Part shown: positions 5,295 to 8,063 of the stretch, piece by piece
How positions within the stretch are numbered: position 1 is the first letter of the stretch
Layout of the letters: each line of letters starts with the position of its first letter
Source: JAAYEL01 sp964344625
Lineage (GTDB): Bacteria; Bacillota; Clostridia; Tissierellales; Peptoniphilaceae
Assembly (NCBI GenBank): GCA_964344625.1
Contig: CAYFNZ010000042.1
Location: forward strand, 1-8,063
DNA: 8,063 nucleotides
Direction: 5' to 3'
Made by a program: the position numbers and the translations under genes
Notes under the pieces: model-generated
Databases searched by the model: none
What the model saw: the letters and a program-made list of their open reading frames with translations, nothing else
Told to the model about the DNA's origin: nothing

Positions 5295-6221
5295 TTAATT
5301 AATAATATCTTCGTATTTTTCAATATTTTTTGCCCTTATTTTGGCCATGCTTCTTTGATCTAAAGCTAAAAGTAGGACTGCTACAAGTATTAGTCCACAG
5401 GCTAATAGTTTGATTGGACCAACTTCTTCTCCAAAAAGACTAACACCAAGGACTATGGTTGTGATCGGTTCAAGGGTAGCAAGGACACTTGTAGTGGTAG
5501 CTCCCAAGTGGGATATGGCAAGTTGGGTGAACATGGTGCCCAAGAAGGTCAGCATGATGGAAATTAAAAATATTAAGGCCCATCCTTTTAGGGCGATTTC
5601 TGTGATAACCAACTTATTAAAAACCAGGGTCAATGAACCTAAAAATATTGCAGAAATTACGCAGGAATAATACAAAATTACTATACTTTCAAGCTTCAAT
5701 ACTCCTGATTTTGCCATATATATAATGTAAAATGAATAGGCTATACCGGATACCAAGGCAAGGCTTATGCCTAGCAAGAAGTTTGAGCTTCCACTTTTAA
5801 AGTCTATAAATAGCATTATCCCTATAAGTGAACAAGCTACAGCTAGTTTTCTCAACCCACTCATATATTCCTTAAATATAATAACCGATAAGACGGCAAC
5901 TATCGATGGATATATAAAGTGGATGCTTGTGGCAAGTGAGACTGGTATGTAGTTATAGCTTATGTAAAGGACGGTTAAAGATAGGCAAGTCCCAAATACA
6001 TTCATAAGGATTAATTTAAGTAGTTGGTCCTTGGATATTTTAAGTGAAATCCTCCTAAACTTTATGTAGAAAAACAAAAAGGGGAGCACTAAGAGATTTC
6101 TAACAAAAGCCATCATCATTGAATTGTTGCCCATTTGATAGGTTATGGTTATAAGTATGGGCGATAGGCCAAATGATATCGCTGAAATTATTGCAAAAAA
6201 TATACCTTTTAATTTATTCAC
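5295..6221 (-). CDS. EamA/DMT-family transporter
   Basis: A 308-residue inner-membrane protein with ten predicted membrane segments, at about 6-24, 35-54, 69-88, 94-116, 124-140, 148-169, 178-200, 213-232, 240-262 and 268-287. The two halves are EamA repeats: each fourth or ninth segment carries the family pattern (IYPSIVAVLS...FKE at 103-118; LEPITTIVLGVSLFGEE at 250-266). Such drug/metabolite transporters move amino acids, nucleosides or other small metabolites; the substrate cannot be predicted. The start is GTG at 6221-6219, one base after the TGA of the Nudix gene; the ATG overlapping it is out of frame and stops at once. No good ribosome site is seen, so translation is probably coupled to the upstream gene. 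The C-terminal tail (288-308) is cytoplasmic and charged. Confidence 0.87.
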   Translation of the reverse strand: MNKLKGIFFAIISAISFGLSPILITITYQMGNNSMMMAFVRNLLVLPFLFFYIKFRRISLKISKDQLLKLILMNVFGTCLSLTVLYISYNYIPVSLATSIHFIYPSIVAVLSVIIFKEYMSGLRKLAVACSLIGIMLFIDFKSGSSNFLLGISLALVSGIAYSFYIIYMAKSGVLKLESIVILYYSCVISAIFLGSLTLVFNKLVITEIALKGWALIFLISIMLTFLGTMFTQLAISHLGATTTSVLATLEPITTIVLGVSLFGEEVGPIKLLACGLILVAVLLLALDQRSMAKIRAKNIEKYEDIIN

Positions 6222-6222
6222 A

Positions 6223-6675
6223 TCAATTTCTTCTACTTTCTATAAGTTCATTATTTTTATAATACAAGCAGACTTCTTTGTATTTGCCATCATATATGCT
6301 TAAGATGTCGTCCATTGAATCAGACTTTGTTTTTTCTTTTTTAAATTCATCATAGTCTTGGAAGTATAGCTTTCCTTCTTTATTAATAGGACAAAGCTTA
6401 CCGGTAAATGCCCTTGCGGTATATAAGATACCTACTAATCTTTCATCATTATCATAATCATACCAGACTATAATTCCATCCATTGTAAGATCAGAGACGT
6501 CCAAATCGGTTTCTTCCTTAGCTTCCCTTATTGCAGCTTCTTCAAAAGTCTCGAAAGCTTCTACTTTTCCACCCGGAAAGGTAAGACCTTCCCAACCATA
6601 TTTTTTAACTTTATCAAGGACTACGACTTCATTATCATTGAAAATCCTAATCATATTCATCATAATTGTTTTCAT
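6223..6675 (-). CDS. Nudix hydrolase (MutT/8-oxo-dGTP diphosphatase-like)
   Basis: A 150-residue Nudix pyrophosphohydrolase. The Nudix box spans residues 36-58: Gly36-X5-Glu42-X7-REAKEETDL, with the metal-binding REXXEE (50-55) intact; the usual Gly near the end is Asp57. GLTFPGG just before the box is typical of the MutT/8-oxo-dGTP diphosphatase group, which clears oxidised nucleotides, but the real substrate may be another NDP-X. I chose ATG 6675-6673 rather than ATG 6681: GGAG (6686-6683) is seven bases from the former and only one base from the latter. It is the first gene of a two-gene unit with the EamA transporter, sharing a TGA-T-GTG junction. Its promoter lies divergent to that of the rRNA methyltransferase. 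Confidence 0.85.
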   Translation of the reverse strand: MKTIMMNMIRIFNDNEVVVLDKVKKYGWEGLTFPGGKVEAFETFEEAAIREAKEETDLDVSDLTMDGIIVWYDYDNDERLVGILYTARAFTGKLCPINKEGKLYFQDYDEFKKEKTKSDSMDDILSIYDGKYKEVCLYYKNNELIESRRN

Positions 6676-6706
6676 AAGCATTCTCCGTAAAAAATATTAC
6701 AAAAAG

Positions 6707-6715
6707 AGTATACCA
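6707..6715 (-). promoter_or_regulatory. Extended -10 promoter for the Nudix-transporter pair
   Basis: On the minus strand TGGTATACT (6715-6707) gives a TATACT -10 with TG-n extension. The -35 region is poor. The predicted start near 6700 gives a leader of about 25 bases. Confidence 0.5.
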
Positions 6716-6728
6716 TAAGTATATATAG

Positions 6729-6734
6729 TATAAT
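6729..6734 (+). promoter_or_regulatory. -10 element for the rRNA methyltransferase gene
   Basis: A perfect TATAAT. No good -35 (GAGTAT at 17 bases) or TG extension is seen. It lies back to back with the minus-strand promoter, with -10 hexamers 16 bases apart, so the two polymerases would compete. The start near 6741 excludes the in-frame ATG at 6735 as initiator. Confidence 0.5.
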
Positions 6735-6773
6735 ATGCTTAAATCAATAATAAGTGAAGGATATAAGTTTAAT

Positions 6774-8063
6774 ATGAAGGATAAATTAGAATTAGATATA
6801 ATTGATTTAACAACTGAGGGAAAGGGCCTTGCTAAGCATGAGCAGCTTACGTATTTTGTCGATGGGGCGAAAATTGGACAAAGGGTCTTGGCTCAGGTTA
6901 CGGACTACAAGAAGAACTTTTGCTTGGCTGAGACCCTAGAAGTCCTAAAAGAAAGCCCTTTTATTGAGGAGGCTCTTTGTCCATATGCAAATATTTGTGA
7001 TGGATGTAATTTTCAAGATATTGCATACGAAAGACAGGTTGAATTCAAGAAGTCTTCTATAATAAATTCAATAAATAGGATATCGAGAGAAAACCTATCA
7101 GACATTAATTTTGAAAGGGCCCCTCAAAGGTATCACTACAGAAACAAGGTAGAACTTAAGGTAAGCCCTTTTGGCCATTTATCCTATTTTTCTAGGAAAA
7201 CCAATGACCACCTAGCTATCAAAGAATGCATAATAGCCAATCAAAAGATAAATACCATAATAGACCTAGTTCAAGACCAAATCTATAAGCATGAGATAAG
7301 AGGCTATGACTCAAGAAAAAACTACGGACTATTAAAAAGTGTGACAATCAGGGCGACCAAAAAGGGTCAATCCATGCTAGTCCTGGTCTTTAATGAAGAG
7401 AAAAACCTAGAAGCATTTTACAAGGCTTTAGAAGAATCAAAAGAAATAGACAGCCTATATATCTGTGTGAATTCAAAGAAAAACAACTACAAGATAACAA
7501 GACCCCGCCTGATTTTTGGCAAGGAAAAAATCCTTGAAACTATGGGAGACAAGGACTTTCTAATCTCACCAAAATCATTCTTCCAAGTAAACACAGACCA
7601 GGCTTACAAAATCTACTCAGATATAAAAGACATAATAAAAGAAATAAAACCATCCCTACTAATAGACCTATATAGTGGAATTTCAACCACATCAATCATC
7701 CTATCAGATACGGTCGACAAAATAGTCTCAGTAGAATTAGTAGCAGATGCGGTAAAAGATGCCAAGGAAAATGCCATCATAAACAAGGTCTCAAACATAG
7801 ACTTCCTACAAGGTGACGCCGGCCAGATAATCAACAAACTCGACTTAAGCAAAGACAACACCATGCTCCTAGTCGACCCACCAAGAAAAGGCCTAGACCC
7901 AAATATCATAAGCCAGATAGGCAAATCAGCCATCAACCAAATAGCCTACATCTCCTGCAACCCAGCAACCCTAGCAAGAGACATAAAAGAATTCAAAAAA
8001 TACGGATTCAAGCTAGAAAGCATCAAAGGCTATGACATGTTTGTGAATACTTTGCACGTTGAG
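6774..8063 (+). CDS. rlmD: TrmA-family 23S rRNA (uracil-C5)-methyltransferase, RlmD/RlmCD-like (3' end beyond window)
   Basis: 430 residues are present and about 15-25 are missing past the window end. The enzyme uses S-adenosylmethionine to methylate uracil C5 in 23S rRNA (U1939, and in Gram-positive RlmCD also U747). Order: TRAM-like domain (about 3-58); iron-sulfur cysteines Cys69-X5-Cys75-X2-Cys78 and Cys152; SFFQVN (269-273 region); SAM motif I LIDLYSGISTTS (296-307); DPPRKG (368-373); catalytic Cys395 in SCNP, followed by LARD (400-403); and the start of the HVE motif at the edge. In motif I the second Gly of the usual GxG is Ser304. ATG 6774 is chosen to fit family N termini, with GAAGGA (6756-6761) at 12 bases, a little far. 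A tRNA-specific homologue is less likely because of the cysteine cluster. Confidence 0.9.
   Translation, partial: MKDKLELDIIDLTTEGKGLAKHEQLTYFVDGAKIGQRVLAQVTDYKKNFCLAETLEVLKESPFIEEALCPYANICDGCNFQDIAYERQVEFKKSSIINSINRISRENLSDINFERAPQRYHYRNKVELKVSPFGHLSYFSRKTNDHLAIKECIIANQKINTIIDLVQDQIYKHEIRGYDSRKNYGLLKSVTIRATKKGQSMLVLVFNEEKNLEAFYKALEESKEIDSLYICVNSKKNNYKITRPRLIFGKEKILETMGDKDFLISPKSFFQVNTDQAYKIYSDIKDIIKEIKPSLLIDLYSGISTTSIILSDTVDKIVSVELVADAVKDAKENAIINKVSNIDFLQGDAGQIINKLDLSKDNTMLLVDPPRKGLDPNIISQIGKSAINQIAYISCNPATLARDIKEFKKYGFKLESIKGYDMFVNTLHVE

Noticed and set aside
5105..5323. 72-codon minus-strand frame spanning the end of the DUF4097 gene and the terminator
   Set aside because: It runs through a strong hairpin terminator and antisense coding sequence, with no ribosome site or domain.
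6676..6681. ATG at 6681 as the Nudix start
   Set aside because: Only one base separates it from GGAG; ATG 6675 has seven-base spacing.
6735..6773. In-frame upstream ATG at 6735 for the rRNA methyltransferase
   Set aside because: It directly follows the -10 hexamer, upstream of the expected transcription start, and adds 13 residues not typical of the family.
7613..7936. 107-codon open frame on the minus strand inside the rRNA methyltransferase gene
   Set aside because: It is antisense to conserved motifs (SAM motif, DPPR), has no ribosome site and no recognisable domain; it is long because the A/C-rich coding strand there avoids antisense stop codons.

Overview
The window looks like a chromosomal stretch of an AT-rich, low-GC Gram-positive anaerobe, most likely of the Peptoniphilaceae/Tissierellia type (Anaerococcus-like). 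This is inferred from strong AGA/AGG and ATA codon use, AGGAGG-type ribosome sites, sigma-A promoters with TG-n extended -10 elements, and proteins typical of Bacillota: a G5/3D wall protein, a DUF2089-DUF4097 pair and a RumA-type rRNA methyltransferase. One run of exactly 100 N (4761-4860) marks a draft assembly. No rRNA, tRNA, CRISPR array, transposase or phage gene is visible.

Layout. 1-195 is the 3' end of a gene for a predicted nuclease-like protein. 272-1192 is a sugar-phosphate nucleotidyltransferase. It is followed with no gap by about 54 intact codons of the 3' end of galE (UDP-glucose 4-epimerase), which has lost the rest of the gene, and then a strong terminator. 1478-1930 (minus) is a nucleoside 2-deoxyribosyltransferase. 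2027-3205 (minus) is a secreted YabE-like wall protein with two DUF348 domains, two G5 domains and a divergent 3D-type C-terminal domain. A 372-base AT-rich divergent spacer follows. It holds a near-consensus sigma-A promoter for the YabE-like gene and two TGTWAH-N5-TGTWAH-type elements that resemble WalR (YycF) boxes. 3578-5155 (plus) is a two-gene operon: a DUF2089 zinc-ribbon/HTH regulator and a DUF4097 beta-solenoid protein of the YvlB/LiaX kind, interrupted by the N gap. 5295-6675 (minus) is a coupled pair, a Nudix hydrolase and an EamA/DMT transporter. 6774 to the end (plus) is a TrmA-family 23S rRNA uracil-C5 methyltransferase, cut by the window edge.

How the genes fit together. The centre of the window (2027-5155) has an envelope theme: a wall-remodelling protein with a putative WalRK-type control region lies divergent to an operon whose DUF4097 product belongs to families tied to envelope stress. 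The DUF2089 and DUF4097 proteins carry the same short helical hairpin at their facing ends, which hints at a shared partner. The flanking genes are housekeeping: sugar nucleotide metabolism, nucleoside salvage, nucleotide clean-up with export or import, and rRNA modification. I see no convincing novel defence or mobile system. The observations most worth checking are the WalR-like boxes, the galE remnant, the gap at an exact 57-bp repeat phase, and unusual residues in otherwise conserved enzyme motifs.
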